Shown here in pieces: positions 46,431 through 55,263 of a stretch of DNA of 64,000 bases. Numbering within the stretch: the first letter of the stretch is position 1; the number at the start of each line of letters is the position of its first letter. A program made the position numbers and the translations under genes. Location of the stretch: assembly GCA_024655945.1 (NCBI GenBank), contig JANLFK010000004.1, forward strand, positions 243,872 to 307,871, read 5' to 3'. The notes beneath the pieces were generated by a model. It saw only the letters and a program-made list of their open reading frames with translations, was not told where the DNA came from and ran no database searches. This DNA is from a candidate division KSB1 bacterium. GTDB taxonomy: Bacteria > Zhuqueibacterota > Zhuqueibacteria > JANLFK01 > Oleimicrobiaceae.

Positions 46431-47306
46431 TTACAGTCTCATCGCCCTCTCCCCCCGCCGCAACGTGAGCAGCACCATCTCCGGTGGACAGTTGAAGCGC
46501 GCAAAGACCGAGCCGGAGCCCACGCCCGTGCTGGTGAAGCCCAGCATGCCATCGTAGCGCCAGAAGCCGCGATGCAAGGCCATGGGGGCGCGCATGTTCT
46601 TGACCAAGGAACCGATCCCCGGGAGCAGCACTTGCCCGCCGTGCGTGTGGCCGCACAGGTAGAGAGCCACCCCCGCCCTGGCCGCCTCGGCATAGGCCTC
46701 CGGGGAATGGGCAAGGAGGATGGTGAACTCGCCGGACGGCACAGACTTCATGGCCACGGCCACATCGTGCGCCCGGTAGAGATGTGGGTCATCGACACCG
46801 CCGAGCCAGAGGCGCTCCCCCTGGCGGACGACCGCATGTGCGCGGTTGTCGAGGACGTGCACGCCAAGAGCGGCCAGTTCGGCGATGAGTTGGGCGCTGT
46901 CGTGGTTGCCGCGCACCGCGAAAATCCCCTCGTGGGCGTTGATGGCCTGAACGATGGGTCTCAAGAGCTCTAGCGCAGGCCGGTGGTCTCCGAGGATGCG
47001 TCGGCGGAAGTCGCCCGCAAGGCAAGCCACGTCCACCTCCAAGCCGCCCAGCCTCTCCAGCACCACCTGCGGCAGGTCCGGATCCTGGTCAATGTGGAGA
47101 TCGGACATGAGGAGCAAGCGGAAGCCGGCGAAAGGAACCGGCAGAGAGGGAAAAGCCAGCTCCTCGTGCCGGAGGCGCACGTCCAGCGCGTTTCTTCGGC
47201 CCTGCTCCTGCAGCCGCAACAGCGGGAGAATCACCCTGCCTGGGTGCAAGGATGCCTTCAGGTCTTCAAGCCAAAGTGCTAACCTGCCAGGCCGGCCGCT
47301 TGCCAA
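46431..47306 (-). CDS. Calcineurin-like metallophosphoesterase (YkuE type)
   Basis: A 291-residue metallophosphoesterase. The motifs are LLLMSDLHID, CLAGDFRRR, VRGNHDSAQ, LAHSPE and LCGHTHGGQV, giving the full dinuclear metal site. A start TTG at 47306 with GGGAG upstream is the likely one. Proteins of this type often act at the cell envelope, and the N-terminal 20 residues are weakly amphipathic rather than a clear membrane helix. It is convergent with the RadA-like gene, with 110 bp between; only weak hairpins lie there. Last gene of the minus-strand run. Confidence 0.88.
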   Translation of the reverse strand: MASGRPGRLALWLEDLKASLHPGRVILPLLRLQEQGRRNALDVRLRHEELAFPSLPVPFAGFRLLLMSDLHIDQDPDLPQVVLERLGGLEVDVACLAGDFRRRILGDHRPALELLRPIVQAINAHEGIFAVRGNHDSAQLIAELAALGVHVLDNRAHAVVRQGERLWLGGVDDPHLYRAHDVAVAMKSVPSGEFTILLAHSPEAYAEAARAGVALYLCGHTHGGQVLLPGIGSLVKNMRAPMALHRGFWRYDGMLGFTSTGVGSGSVFARFNCPPEMVLLTLRRGERAMRL

Positions 47307-47322
47307 CGTTCTTCGCTCCCGG

Positions 47323-47679
47323 CTACTTGGACAGAAGCAGGCGGATGGCCGTGTAGACCAGGAAGATGCCCAGCCCCTTCTTGGCGTACACCGCCGGCAG
47401 GTTGGCGATGAGTGTGGCCCCGATCACCGCGCCGACTATGCCGCCAATGCCAGCCGGAAGGGCGATGTGGGAATCGACGTTGTGGAGGGTAAAGTGCCGC
47501 AGCGCACCTGCTATGGAGATGGGGATGATGACGGCCAAAGAAGTGCCGATGGCCACGTGCGTCTCTACCTTCATGAAAAGGACCATCACCGGCACCATGA
47601 GCACCCCGCCCCCGATGCCAAAAGCACCCCCAAGAATCCCCGCGGTCATTCCTAAGAGCGCAAAGTAAAGGTTCTGCAT
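47323..47679 (-). CDS. Half-length TSUP/TauE-type transporter
   Basis: A 118-residue membrane protein with four hydrophobic segments. GMTAGILGGAFGIGGGVLMVPVM and the GTSLAVIIPISIAGALRH segment belong to the TSUP (sulfite exporter TauE/SafE) family. Normal members have two such halves, about 250 residues. Here only one half is encoded and no stop or frame break explains the loss, so it may work as a dimer. ATG at 47679; AGGAG lies about 12 bases upstream in the gap before the Lon-like gene end. Confidence 0.8.
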   Translation of the reverse strand: MQNLYFALLGMTAGILGGAFGIGGGVLMVPVMVLFMKVETHVAIGTSLAVIIPISIAGALRHFTLHNVDSHIALPAGIGGIVGAVIGATLIANLPAVYAKKGLGIFLVYTAIRLLLSK

Positions 47680-47695
47680 ACCGGTCTCTTGCTCC

Positions 47696-50128
47696 TCAGT
47701 TCTGTTCCTGTTCGATCGGCACAGAGGCAAACTGGCGAAGTCCCTCTGCCAATTCTCGCAAGCGGGCGTCCACGCGCGCATTGACCGTCCCCTCGGGGAA
47801 GCGACCGTCGGGGCCGCGCTCGCCTGCCGGAACGCCCGTCAGAATGGTGATGCCTTGGTCGGCGGTGTCCACCGGATAGATGTGGAACATGCCTTTCTTC
47901 ACGGCCTCCACCACTTCCTTGTGCAACGCCAGGTCATCAACGTTCCGCCGCGGGATGATGACCCCTTGCTGCCCGGTGAGGCCTCGCACCTCACACACGC
48001 GGTAAAAGCCCTCGATCTTCTCGTTGACTCCGCCGATGGGTTGAATCTCGCCCTTCTGGTTCACGGAGCCTGTCACGGCGATGTCCTGGCGCAAGGGCAG
48101 ATCAGCCAGGCTGGAGAGCAGGGCGTAGATCTCGGTGGAAGAGGCGCTGTCGCCATCCACCCCGCTGTAATTCTGTTCAAAGCAGATGCTGGCGCTCATG
48201 CTTAGAGGCTTGTCCTGGGCGAATTTGCCGCGCAGGTAGCCGGCCAAGATCAGCACGCCCTTGTTGTGCGTGGGGCCGCTCAGCTCTGCCTCCCGCTCGA
48301 TGTTGATGATGCCGGCGCGTCCCATGGCCGTCTGCGCGGTGATACGGCAGGGGTGACCGAACGCATAGTCCCCCAGGTCGATGACCGACAAGCCGTTGAC
48401 CTGGCCGACCTTGCTGCCCTCGGTGTCGATCATCAACGTGCCTTCCGCAATCAGCTCGCGGATCTTGTCCTCGATGAGGCTCACTCGCTCCACCTTCTCT
48501 TCCAAGGCCTTGTCCACGTGCTTGGCGGTGACGATGGTGGCTTTTTCCTGGGCAGCCCAGTAGTGCGCCTCGCGCACCAGGTCGGCGATGTAGTTGAAAC
48601 GGGTGGAGAGCTTGTTCTGGCGGCCAGCTAAGCGCACGCCGTATTCGACCACTGCCGCCACGGCCGAGCGGTCGAAATGTAGCAGCTTCTCGTCACTGCA
48701 GATTTTGCGGATGAATGAGGCGTACTGGAGCACGTTCGGCTCGCCACGCGGCATGACGCTGTCAAAGTCCGCCTTCACCTTGAAGATTTTCTTAAAGTCG
48801 TCGTCCTGATAAAAGAGCACCTGATAAATCCACGGGTCGCCGATCATGATCACTTTGACGTCGGTCTGGATGGGCTCCGGTTTCAGTGCCGTGGAGGCGA
48901 ACATGAAGAACGGCTCGAAGCTCTGGATCTCCACTTGTCGGTTGCGCAGGGTGCGCTTCAGGGTCTGCCAGACGCCTGGTTCTACCAGGGCATCCAAGGC
49001 GTTGATCACTAAGAAGCCGCCATTGGCGCGCAGAAAAGAGCCGGCTTTGATCCTGGTAAAGTCGGCGCGCCACATGCCGCGGCTGTCCACCGCCCGTTCG
49101 ATGGTGCCGAAAAGGTTCTGGTAGGTAGGTGAATTCTCAAAGATGACCGGTGCCCCCTTGGTCTCGGCATTATCGACGATGAGGTTGACCTGGTAGTCCA
49201 GAAAAGGGTCAACGCCGCCGGAGGAGCCGCGCTCGCCTTCACCGTCCGCCCTGCGGAAGAGGTCCAGTCGCTCCAGGATGCTCTCTTGCACCTCATCCAG
49301 GTAGCGATGCACCTTCCTATCTTTGTATTTCTCCTTCAGGTCGGCTATTGCCGGCGCTACCAGGTCATGGGCAAAATGGGCGTCCAGTTCGCTCAGCTTC
49401 CGCCGCAGGGCAGCCTGGCTCTTGCGCAGTTCCTTGAGCACATTGGGCAGCTCTTTGAGCAGCTCGGGATAAGCTTTCTTGAGACGTGCGGCGTCGGCTG
49501 CTGGCAGACGATTTTGGGCCACCAACAGGTCCAGCTGCTCCATTGGCACAGGTGAGCCCTCGATAATCGGCACTAAGTCGGGCTTGGTCATCGGCCCCAC
49601 CTGCACCTGAATGACGGCAAAGCCCTCCTTGCGTGCCCGCGCTTCGAAGGCCTCGACCACTTTGCGCTCCTGCTCACCGTACGAGTCCAGCAGGCGCTGG
49701 CGGCGTTGGGCGTATTGGTCGCTCTCGAAAAGTTGCGGGATCTGCCTGCGCAGCGCGGCGATCGTCTCCGCCATCTCCTTGCGGAAGGCCCTGCCCTTTC
49801 CTGCCGGCAGGCTAATGGCCATGGGGGCATCAGGATTCTTGAAATTGTTCACGTACAGCTTGTCGTCGGGAATTGCTTGGCCACGGCGGCTTGCCAGCAG
49901 GCGGCGCACCGTGGTGGTGCGGCCTGTGCCCGCCTGGCCAGTCACGAAGATATTGTAACCCACGCTGCTGATGTCCAACCCCATGCGCAGGGCCTGCACT
50001 GCGCGATCTTGTCCCAGAATCTTCTCTGCTATGGAAACCTCTGCAGTTGAGGAAAACGGCAGGGTTGCTGGATCACAGTGCCAGCGGAGGCGCTCGACCG
50101 GCACCTCCTCAAACTGCGGCTTCTTCAT
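47696..50128 (-). CDS. Lon-like ATP-dependent protease (AAA_32/Lon_C)
   Basis: An 810-residue protein with an N-terminal AAA module (Walker A GQAGTGRTTT near residue 65), a long helical insertion (about residues 110-270), and a C-terminal Lon protease domain. The catalytic dyad is Ser661 (DGDSASST) and Lys704 (GGVNEKIEGF), 43 residues apart as in Lon. It lacks the Lon N-terminal LAN domain, so it is the Lon-related peptidase group, not LonA. ATG at 50128 has GGAGGAAG before it. It probably degrades damaged proteins. Confidence 0.93.
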   Translation of the reverse strand: MKKPQFEEVPVERLRWHCDPATLPFSSTAEVSIAEKILGQDRAVQALRMGLDISSVGYNIFVTGQAGTGRTTTVRRLLASRRGQAIPDDKLYVNNFKNPDAPMAISLPAGKGRAFRKEMAETIAALRRQIPQLFESDQYAQRRQRLLDSYGEQERKVVEAFEARARKEGFAVIQVQVGPMTKPDLVPIIEGSPVPMEQLDLLVAQNRLPAADAARLKKAYPELLKELPNVLKELRKSQAALRRKLSELDAHFAHDLVAPAIADLKEKYKDRKVHRYLDEVQESILERLDLFRRADGEGERGSSGGVDPFLDYQVNLIVDNAETKGAPVIFENSPTYQNLFGTIERAVDSRGMWRADFTRIKAGSFLRANGGFLVINALDALVEPGVWQTLKRTLRNRQVEIQSFEPFFMFASTALKPEPIQTDVKVIMIGDPWIYQVLFYQDDDFKKIFKVKADFDSVMPRGEPNVLQYASFIRKICSDEKLLHFDRSAVAAVVEYGVRLAGRQNKLSTRFNYIADLVREAHYWAAQEKATIVTAKHVDKALEEKVERVSLIEDKIRELIAEGTLMIDTEGSKVGQVNGLSVIDLGDYAFGHPCRITAQTAMGRAGIINIEREAELSGPTHNKGVLILAGYLRGKFAQDKPLSMSASICFEQNYSGVDGDSASSTEIYALLSSLADLPLRQDIAVTGSVNQKGEIQPIGGVNEKIEGFYRVCEVRGLTGQQGVIIPRRNVDDLALHKEVVEAVKKGMFHIYPVDTADQGITILTGVPAGERGPDGRFPEGTVNARVDARLRELAEGLRQFASVPIEQEQN

Positions 50129-50190
50129 TGCTTCCTCCAACAGAGGCAGGAACGGCTCCAGGCGCAGGAGCCTCTCCCCACGATGTAGCG

Positions 50191-50223
50191 GTTCGCCGCC
50201 GGAGACAGCCCGGCGCGGCGAAC
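50191..50223 (-). other. Strong inverted repeat between barrel gene and Lon-like gene
   Basis: GTTCGCCGC (50191-50199) and GCGGCGAAC (50215-50223) form a perfect 9 bp stem, with further CGG/CCG pairing inside the loop. No T run follows on the minus strand, so it is not a clear terminator. It may be an RNA stability or attenuation element in the 124 bp gap. Confidence 0.4.
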
Positions 50224-50252
50224 GCGGCTGCGCGATCTTCTTGTCGCACCTA

Positions 50253-51563
50253 TCATTGGACTTTTACCTGAGCGGCGAGGACTACTTTGACCGTGCGTTC
50301 CTTGACCGACCAGCCTTCCGCTTGTTCCTCGAACACGTTGCGCCCCGTGTAGGTGCTCAGGCCAAAGTCCACCGAGAGGTCAAAACTTACCCGGGACGAC
50401 TGTATCCCTGCGCCGGCCGAGAAAGCTAGCCCGGCGATGGCATCCCCACGATGGCTGGATGGTTCAGTGGCGAATTCACGCTCCAGGCGCGGGTCGGTGT
50501 GAAAGCCGAGGCGCACGGGGAGAACCACCTCTCTGATAGGGAACAGGTACTCTACTCCCACATGGAGGCTATTGGCATCCGGCAGAGGCAGGCCAGGAGC
50601 CGTGATGGCCGAATCCAATGACGCCTTCGACCAGCCTGCCCAATGGAAGTCGAAGGCCAGACAAAGCCGTTGCGCCGGTCGCACGGCCGCGCCGATGGTG
50701 AGGAACATGGGCACCTTCAGGTTGAGGTCGGCGCTGGTGGTGTCGACGCCGCCTGCCACCAGAGTCGGGCGTACGAGGGTCAGCGTGTGCGAAAGCGACA
50801 GCTTCAGCCCGAGGTCCAAGAAGCGGCTCACATTGGCTTTGCACCCCACGTCCAGGGAAAAGCCAGACAACTTGTTCTCGCGTCGCCAGCTCCCTTGCTC
50901 TTGCTCCACGCCCTCCTCGGCGGCGCGATCTGACCATTCCACCCGCTGTCGCCCAGACAGGAAGTTGACGGTGACGCCGGCCGCCAACCGGCTGTTCAGC
51001 TCGGCACCAAGAGCTGCCGAGAGCGCATAGAGCCCGCCGGTACTGGTCTGCTCTATGTCGCGATAGTTCTTGATGGGAAACTCATGCCCAATGATCCGCC
51101 TGAACAAGGTGGAACGCCCAAAGTCCAACATGCTGCGCACCGCCAGCGAGCCGGTGATGCGGCGACGCATGGTGCTAAGAGGGACCACGATACCCACATA
51201 CTCAGGGACGAGATTGGAGCCGAGGGACCCTTCCAGCGACACATCGGCAGGGAGGGGTGTACTTGGGTCCACAGAGAGGCCGCCGAAGGTGAAGCGTCCG
51301 GCCACCAGGGCGCGTGAACCAGAGATACGGGCGAGAGCCGCGGGGTTAACGGCCGTGGCCATGCCGTCGTTGACGACCGCGACGCCCGCGCCCCCCATGG
51401 CGAGTGCCCGCGCCCCGTTTCCCACGGCAACAGGGGCGAAGTAGCTGAAATCGTACTGCTGGCAAAAGCAAGTCCCGACCAGCGCCGTCGCGACCAAGGC
51501 AGTGCCCATGCCCCAACCTCTCCAGAACCCAGCCCTTGTCCGCCTTTCCCTGCGATCCGACAT
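50253..51563 (-). CDS. Predicted outer-membrane barrel protein (OmpP1/FadL/PorV-like)
   Basis: A 436-residue protein with a signal peptide (residues 1-33, basic start then GMGTALVATALVGTCFC). The mature N-terminus GNGARALAMGGAGVAVVNDGMATAVNPAALARI is the hallmark of FadL/PorV-type barrels, and the rest is alternating strands ending in a short aromatic-poor C-terminus (LAAQVKVQ). It may be a transport channel or a surface-protein shuttle. ATG at 51563 follows GGGAGAGGC. It stands between apt and the Lon-like gene. Confidence 0.78.
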   Translation of the reverse strand: MSDRRERRTRAGFWRGWGMGTALVATALVGTCFCQQYDFSYFAPVAVGNGARALAMGGAGVAVVNDGMATAVNPAALARISGSRALVAGRFTFGGLSVDPSTPLPADVSLEGSLGSNLVPEYVGIVVPLSTMRRRITGSLAVRSMLDFGRSTLFRRIIGHEFPIKNYRDIEQTSTGGLYALSAALGAELNSRLAAGVTVNFLSGRQRVEWSDRAAEEGVEQEQGSWRRENKLSGFSLDVGCKANVSRFLDLGLKLSLSHTLTLVRPTLVAGGVDTTSADLNLKVPMFLTIGAAVRPAQRLCLAFDFHWAGWSKASLDSAITAPGLPLPDANSLHVGVEYLFPIREVVLPVRLGFHTDPRLEREFATEPSSHRGDAIAGLAFSAGAGIQSSRVSFDLSVDFGLSTYTGRNVFEEQAEGWSVKERTVKVVLAAQVKVQ

Positions 51564-51636
51564 GTGCCTCTCCCTCAAACTCCTCCCTTCGATGAATCCT
51601 TGGCTCAGTAAGCTCATTCCTCTGAAAACGCGCTTC

Positions 51637-52161
51637 TTACTCGGATGCGCAGCTGATGACCGCGTGCACCTTCTGTCCTTTCAGTTTCTCCCTCCCGTGA
51701 AGGAAGGCAAGCTCGATGAGAAAGGAGACGCCGACCACCACCCCGCCGAGCCGCTCCACAAGCCGCACCGCCGCAGCAGTTGTACCGCCGGTGGCCAACA
51801 GGTCGTCTATGACCAACACCCGCTGCCCGGGGCTAATGGCGTCCTCGTGGACTTCCACGGCGTCAGTGCCGTACTCGAGGGCATACTCTTCGCGCACCAC
51901 TTTGGCCGGGAGCTTACCAGGTTTGCGGGCAGGGATCACCCCCACACCCAACTTGTAGGCGGCGGCGGCGGCGAAGAGGAAGCCGCGCGCTTCGACGCCC
52001 AAAATCAGGTCGATGTGCTCCTCCGCAAAAGGGGCGAGCATTGCGTCCACCGCTTGGCGGAAGGCGTCGCCATGCTTGATGAGCGTGGTGATGTCCTTGA
52101 AGCCGATGCCTTTCTTCGGGAAATCAGGTACAGTTCTGATGAGCGCTGCCAGGTCTTGCAT
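51637..52161 (-). CDS. apt: Adenine phosphoribosyltransferase
   Basis: A 174-residue purine-salvage enzyme making AMP from adenine and PRPP. The PRPP-binding loop VLVIDDLLATGGTTAAA, the GVEARGFLFAAAAAYKL segment and the N-terminal VPDFPKKGIGFKDIT pattern are complete. ATG at 52161 has GGAGGAG before it; the longer open frame to 52224 has no support. It is 73 bp upstream of the barrel gene and 151 bp downstream of acylphosphatase. Confidence 0.97.
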   Translation of the reverse strand: MQDLAALIRTVPDFPKKGIGFKDITTLIKHGDAFRQAVDAMLAPFAEEHIDLILGVEARGFLFAAAAAYKLGVGVIPARKPGKLPAKVVREEYALEYGTDAVEVHEDAISPGQRVLVIDDLLATGGTTAAAVRLVERLGGVVVGVSFLIELAFLHGREKLKGQKVHAVISCASE

Positions 52162-52312
52162 CGACTGCTCCTCCTTGTGCTCCGGGGCTTGTCTGAGTGA
52201 CGTTTGTCCGTTGCGATGCGACATTTCGAGGTTCTGACCGGCCGATGGAACTCCAGTCCCGAGCCTCCGGTGTCGTCCGCCGCCATCCCTGTCTTCGCCG
52301 GAGAGGCTCCTC

Positions 52313-52588
52313 TCAAAAGGCTACCTCAAAGGAGTCGAATTCTCCGCTGTACTCTGCCCAGTGTATGTCAACGTCGCGCACGCTGGATAGGCGCGATCCC
52401 ACCTTTAGCGCCTTAATGTACTCTTCCACCATGCCGCGCTCTCCCTCCACCTCACTTAATACCGAGCCGTCCCACTGGTTCTTGACGTACCCCTTGAGCC
52501 CCAACGCCTTGGCGTGTCGGTACGCGTAGTAGCGGAACCCCACCCCCTGCACCATGCCACGCACTACGATCGTTGCCCGGACTTTCAT
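52313..52588 (-). CDS. Acylphosphatase
   Basis: A 91-residue acylphosphatase, which hydrolyses acyl phosphates. The signature VRGMVQGVGFRYYAYRHAKALGL carries the catalytic Arg, and KGYVKNQWDGSV the catalytic Asn. Length is normal. Its ATG overlaps the preceding gene stop as TCAT on the plus strand (52585-52588). It is separated from apt by 151 bp with only short hairpins and no clear terminator. Confidence 0.94.
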   Translation of the reverse strand: MKVRATIVVRGMVQGVGFRYYAYRHAKALGLKGYVKNQWDGSVLSEVEGERGMVEEYIKALKVGSRLSSVRDVDIHWAEYSGEFDSFEVAF

Positions 52589-53073
52589 CTCCTCTGCGCC
52601 CTGCTGCTCGCCAATTGGAAGGCCATCTGCACCGCCTCCGCGGCGCTGTGCGCCTGGTGGATGCCTGGATCTATCGTCCACGTTTGCACCCCAACGACAG
52701 GTACCCCAAGCTTCAGGCAGAAGGCAATCTCTGAGAGCGTGCCATAGCCGCCGTCTACGGCGATGGCCGCATCCGCGGACTTGACGATGAGCACATTGCG
52801 GGCCTCACCGAGGCCAGTAGCTATGGCAATCTGCACGAAGGGATTCGCCTCGCCGGCGTCATCCCCAGGCAGGATGCCCACGGTGAGGCCACCATGCTCT
52901 TGGGCCCCTCGGCAGGCCGCCTCCATGACTCCACTCCGTCCGCCACAGATGAGAACACCCCCTTGCTCTGCGATGAGGCGCCCGACCTCATAGGCGAGCT
53001 GGCTAATCTCCTGGCTGCAAACGGCACCGCCGAGCACTGCAACGACTGGTCTACGCTCCACTGAGGCACTCAT
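52585..53073 (-). CDS. TIGR00725-family nucleotide-binding protein (LOG-like Rossmann fold)
   Basis: A 162-residue protein of the TIGR00725 group, related to the LOG/lysine-decarboxylase-like family. The fold signatures are [45 protein letters not shown]. The LOG catalytic motif PGGxGTxxE reads DGGYGTLSE here, with Asp for Pro, so nucleoside-monophosphate hydrolase activity is uncertain. It overlaps asnS at 53070-53073 and acylphosphatase at 52585-52588, which suggests coupled translation. Confidence 0.88.
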   Translation of the reverse strand: MSASVERRPVVAVLGGAVCSQEISQLAYEVGRLIAEQGGVLICGGRSGVMEAACRGAQEHGGLTVGILPGDDAGEANPFVQIAIATGLGEARNVLIVKSADAAIAVDGGYGTLSEIAFCLKLGVPVVGVQTWTIDPGIHQAHSAAEAVQMAFQLASSRAQRR

Positions 53074-54365
53074 GGATAGATGCGGTACATGGTGCGCGGG
53101 AACGGGATCGTCTCGCGAATGTGGGACAGACCGCACAGCCAGGCCACCGTCCGCTCGATGCCGATCCCGAACCCGGAGTGAGGGACGCTGCCATAGCGGC
53201 GCAAATCGAGGTACCACTCGTACGGCTCCCTAGGCAGGTTGTGCGCGCGGATCTTCTGTTGCAGCGTCTCCAAGTCGTCCTCACGCTGTCCGCCACCGAT
53301 GATCTCGCCATAGCCTTCGGGCGCCAACACATCGACGCACAGCACTCGCCCAGGGTGTTCCGGGTCGTCTTTCATGTAAAAGGCCTTCACCGCCGCAGGG
53401 TACCGATGCACCATCACCGGCCTGTCGAATTGCTGGGAGAGCACCGTTTCGTCGGTGCCGCCCAGGTCGTCCCCACGCGTGAAGCCCGTGCCCGCTTCTT
53501 CCAGGAGGTCGGCAGCCTCATCGTAGCTAATGCGCGGGAATGGGGGGCGCACGCGCTCCAGCGGCGCCACGTCGCGTTCGATGACCGCCAGTTCCGCACG
53601 ACGGTTGTTGAGCACCGCCTGCACGATGTGGACAATCAGCCCTTCGGCCAATGCCATAATATCGTCGAGGTCGGCGTAGGCCACTTCCGGCTCCAGCATC
53701 CAGAACTCGGTGAGGTGGCGGCGCGTCTTGGATTTCTCTGCGCGGAAGGTGGGGCCGAAGCAGTAGACTTTGCCAAATGCCATTGCCCCTGCCTCCACGT
53801 AGAGCTGGCCGCTCTGCGTCAGGTAGGCCTTGCCGCCAAAGTAGTCGCTCTCAAAGAGAGTAGTGGTCCCTTCCACCGAGGCTGGCGTGAAAATCGGAGC
53901 GTCCAGAAGCACGAAACCCTGTTCATCGAAGAACTGGCGAGCAGCCCTGATGATTTCGTGGCGGATGCGGAGAATGGCATGCTGCTTTCGCGAACGCAGC
54001 CAAAGGTGGCGATGGTCCATGAGGAAGGTGGTGCCATGCTCCTTAGGCGTGATGGGGTACTCCTGGGCGATGTGGACGATGGTCATGTCCTGCGCCAAGA
54101 GCTCGTAGCCGCCCGGAGCACGTCTATCCTCTCGAACTATGCCGGTGACTTTGAGCGAGCTCTCCTGCGTGAGCTTCTCGGTGGCAGCAAAAACTTGCTC
54201 CGAGACGTCCGCCAGGGAGAAGACGCTTTGGATAATTCCGGTGCCGTCACGGACCAGGAGAAAGCGCAACTTGCCACTGGAACGCATGTTGTAAAGCCAC
54301 CCCCACACCTCCACTGTCTGCCCCACATGCCTGGCGATGTCCGCGATGTACACTCGTTGCGCCAT
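53070..54365 (-). CDS. asnS: Asparagine-tRNA ligase
   Basis: A 431-residue class IIb aminoacyl-tRNA synthetase. An OB-fold anticodon-binding domain (1-105, [22 protein letters not shown]) precedes the catalytic core with [21 protein letters not shown] (motif 2 region) and the [16 protein letters not shown] motif 3. The C-terminal [12 protein letters not shown] is typical of AsnRS, not AspRS. Presence of AsnRS means asparaginyl-tRNA can be made directly. ATG at 54365. Confidence 0.95.
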   Translation of the reverse strand: MAQRVYIADIARHVGQTVEVWGWLYNMRSSGKLRFLLVRDGTGIIQSVFSLADVSEQVFAATEKLTQESSLKVTGIVREDRRAPGGYELLAQDMTIVHIAQEYPITPKEHGTTFLMDHRHLWLRSRKQHAILRIRHEIIRAARQFFDEQGFVLLDAPIFTPASVEGTTTLFESDYFGGKAYLTQSGQLYVEAGAMAFGKVYCFGPTFRAEKSKTRRHLTEFWMLEPEVAYADLDDIMALAEGLIVHIVQAVLNNRRAELAVIERDVAPLERVRPPFPRISYDEAADLLEEAGTGFTRGDDLGGTDETVLSQQFDRPVMVHRYPAAVKAFYMKDDPEHPGRVLCVDVLAPEGYGEIIGGGQREDDLETLQQKIRAHNLPREPYEWYLDLRRYGSVPHSGFGIGIERTVAWLCGLSHIRETIPFPRTMYRIYP

Positions 54366-54401
54366 GCGATGTCTGTTCCTCCTGTTTCCAGTCCGTTGGT
54401 G

Positions 54402-55238
54402 CTACTTCACCATGAGTACCGGGACGGGGCTTTTGCGCATAATCTGCACGGTGGTGCTGCCGAGAATGGCTTCGCGGATGCGCGAGTGGCCGTAGGCGCC
54501 CATCACGATGAGGTCATATTTGCCCTTGGCGGCCAAGTCGATCACCGCCGCATCAGGGCGCCCGGAGAGCCACGCAGAGTCCACTTCGGCTCGATAGGCC
54601 TGCAGGTAGTGCACCCCCTCTGCGCAGATGCGGGTGGACAGCTCCCGATCGTCTGACACGTGCACCACGGTGATCTTGGCACCGAGGTACTCGGCGAAAA
54701 AGCCTGCCAGTTGCAGTGCCCGGTTTGCGTGTTCGCTGCCGTCGTAGGCAGCCAGCATCCTCTGCACGTTCCGGAAGCGCTGCTGCACAATCATGATCGG
54801 CTTGCTGACATGGCGGGTCACTGCCTCCAAGGTGGCTCCCAGCATGGTCGTCGCCCAGCGCGCATATTCCCCCCGGTTGCCCATGATGATGAGGTCCACC
54901 AAGTTGGCGCGCTCGCAGATAATTTCAACCGGCGAGCCCCCCAAGGTTTCCGCTTCGTGGGGAATGCCCTCGCTTTCTAAGGCGCGCGCGCACTTGTCCA
55001 GCACCGCTTGCGCCTTCTTTTCCAGAAGCTTCCGCGATTCCTCCTGGTAGCCGGGGGCAGGCAGTACCGGCACAAAGCCATCGGCCCCCACCGACAGCAC
55101 CCATTCGAAGACGCGCACGTCGACCACCGAAAGGAGGCGCACGCGCGCTCCAAAACGCCGCGCCAGGTCGATGCCGTGTTTGACGACCGAGTTGGTGTAC
55201 TCGGAACCGTCTACAGGAAGAAGTATCCGCTTGACCAT
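54402..55238 (-). CDS. Tandem universal stress protein
   Basis: A 278-residue protein of two UspA domains: residues 1-145 (ILLPVDGSEYTNSVVKHGIDLA ... LIIMGNRGEYARWATTMLG) and 155-278 (MLAAYDGSEHANRALQLAGFF ... LIVMGAYGHSRIREAILGST). The G-x2-G-x9-G(S/T) ATP-binding loop is clear in the second domain (GAYGHSRIREAILGST). The first has a similar but less regular loop. It may be an ATP-dependent stress factor. ATG at 55238 follows AGAGGGTTC; gpsA ends 25 bp upstream. Confidence 0.92.
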   Translation of the reverse strand: MVKRILLPVDGSEYTNSVVKHGIDLARRFGARVRLLSVVDVRVFEWVLSVGADGFVPVLPAPGYQEESRKLLEKKAQAVLDKCARALESEGIPHEAETLGGSPVEIICERANLVDLIIMGNRGEYARWATTMLGATLEAVTRHVSKPIMIVQQRFRNVQRMLAAYDGSEHANRALQLAGFFAEYLGAKITVVHVSDDRELSTRICAEGVHYLQAYRAEVDSAWLSGRPDAAVIDLAAKGKYDLIVMGAYGHSRIREAILGSTTVQIMRKSPVPVLMVK

Positions 55239-55263
55239 CGTCGAACCCTCTGCTTCGTGAGAC

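Noticed and set aside
52162..52312. GAGAGG/CCTCTC hairpin between acylphosphatase and apt as terminator
   Set aside because: Very small loop and no T run on the minus strand.
53121..54656. Long open frame (511 codons) on the plus strand opposite asnS
   Set aside because: Codon-shadow of a high-GC gene: His/Arg/Gln-rich translation, no family motif, and asnS is complete on the other strand.
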